Assembly: GCA_002503205.1 (NCBI GenBank)
Contig: DARE01000009.1
Location: forward strand, 8,210 to 22,294
Length of the DNA stretch: 14,085 nt
DNA from: Thermoplasmatales archaeon UBA447
Lineage (GTDB): Archaea; Thermoplasmatota; Thermoplasmata; Thermoplasmatales; Thermoplasmataceae
Direction of reading: 5' to 3'
The notes under the pieces were generated by a model that was given only the letters and a program-made list of their open reading frames with translations, ran no database searches and was not told the origin of the DNA. Below, one piece after another: positions 13,489-14,085 of this stretch; the stretch's first letter is position 1, and each line of letters opens with the position of its first letter. The translations under genes were made by a program, and so were the position numbers.

Positions 13489-14085
13489 TTATCCTTCCAG
13501 GTTTTTATTCAATTCATCCACTATTCTGTCAGGATCAGTTCCTATAATCTGAGTTAATCTTCTGTGCAATTCCAGGAGACGCTTGGCTGGTTGGTGAAGG
13601 CCTTTCCTGCTGTATGACTGAACAACATCATCAATATGCACATATTGTTTACCTGCTACAAGATTATCAGCATGGGCAACAATCATCTCTTCAAGGGTGG
13701 AGGGAATGAAATCCATGCCAGGCAGGGAGAGTGAAGACGCCTCCTCTCTGGTGATTCCGGCTCCCGTATGTTTCCTCACGGCCTCGACTATCCTGCTGTC
13801 TATATTCCTGTCAGCCAATATTTCCGAACCTATATAGGCATGAGTAATATCATGAACCTTTGTTTTGCCTATATCATGAAGAATTGCTGCCGCAGTCACT
13901 ATATGGATATCTGCATCTGTCCCCTCCGCCATGCTCAATGCAAGCTTTTCAACAGCAAGGCAATGTTCGATAAGCCCATCAGAGGCACCCTCATCTTTGA
14001 GGATTCTTATGGCCTCTTCTGCATCAGGGATGATCTGTATCTTTTTTCCCTTTGCCTGTGGAATGACACGAAATCTGCCATTGAA
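13489..14085 (-). CDS. trm56: tRNA C56 2'-O-methyltransferase (Trm56) C-terminus fused to an HDIG-type HD domain, partial
   Basis: The gene enters from beyond 14085, so its start and N-terminal part are missing; 198 residues are visible. The first 19 or so contain FNGRFRVIPQAKGKKIQII, matching the C-terminal end of the Trm56 SPOUT methyltransferase, which methylates the ribose of C56 in archaeal tRNA T-loops. Without a stop, the chain continues into a complete HD phosphohydrolase domain: His41 (IEHC), His70-Asp71 (LHDIGK), His106 (KHTGAGIT), His138 and Asp140 (AHADN), and a basic C-terminal helix. The HD part resembles the archaeal TIGR00295-type HDIG family, whose substrate is unknown. The TTG at 13936-13938 is merely an internal leucine, not a start, because the frame stays open to the edge. 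The Trm56 call rests on a short stretch. Confidence 0.75.
   Translation of the reverse strand, partial: FNGRFRVIPQAKGKKIQIIPDAEEAIRILKDEGASDGLIEHCLAVEKLALSMAEGTDADIHIVTAAAILHDIGKTKVHDITHAYIGSEILADRNIDSRIVEAVRKHTGAGITREEASSLSLPGMDFIPSTLEEMIVAHADNLVAGKQYVHIDDVVQSYSRKGLHQPAKRLLELHRRLTQIIGTDPDRIVDELNKNLEG

Noticed and set aside
13489..13938. A complete 149-residue HD protein starting at TTG 13938
   Set aside because: The frame is open upstream to the window edge. The first HD histidine (IEHC) and Trm56-like residues lie upstream of that codon, so it is an internal leucine.

Overview
The window looks like a stretch of chromosome from an acidophilic archaeon of the order Thermoplasmatales (Thermoplasma, Ferroplasma, Cuniculiplasma or a relative). 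The evidence is a mevalonate 3-kinase resembling the Thermoplasma acidophilum enzyme, an RPA plus RPA-associated-protein operon, an archaeal Sec61-beta, an archaeal tRNA methyltransferase (Trm56) remnant at the right edge, a sulredoxin-like Rieske protein, and TATA boxes centred about 25 bases upstream of most start codons. Genus cannot be settled from this sequence alone. I see no insertion sequence, phage gene or CRISPR array. Genes are packed tightly, and no gene-free stretch exceeds 300 bases.

Left part (1-6251). msrA (methionine repair) is followed by a small FAD-dependent protein of the geranylgeranyl-reductase family, which converges on an MFS transporter. A divergent promoter region (2850-2949) then leads to a three-gene operon: a YbjN-like protein, the single-stranded DNA-binding protein RPA (three OB folds and a zinc finger), and its RPA-associated partner. 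The operon's last gene overlaps tail-to-tail with a COG3375-type GNAT acyltransferase.

Middle part (5460-11356). The GNAT gene is divergent from an enolase-superfamily protein of the N-succinylamino acid racemase / o-succinylbenzoate synthase type, which suggests an N-acyl-amino-acid racemisation module. Next comes the two-subunit glycine decarboxylase P protein (gcvPA-gcvPB, minus strand, 4-base overlap). A 184-base divergent region separates gcvPA from mevalonate 3-kinase, a step of the Thermoplasma-type mevalonate route to archaeal lipids.

Right part (11414-14085). A short Sec61-beta gene, a soluble sulredoxin-like Rieske protein, tRNA-Glu(CTC) with an unusual T-loop, an archaeal UbiA/MenA-type prenyltransferase, and a minus-strand gene cut by the window edge. 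The visible part of that last gene joins the C-terminal tail of Trm56 to an HDIG-type HD domain.

Most of this is core metabolism and information processing. The points most worth a second look are the Trm56-HD fusion, the C55 T-loop of tRNA-Glu, the YbjN-like protein in the RPA operon, the GNAT-racemase pair, the Rieske protein with disulfide-type cysteines and paired dyads at its promoter, and the regular leaderless promoter architecture.
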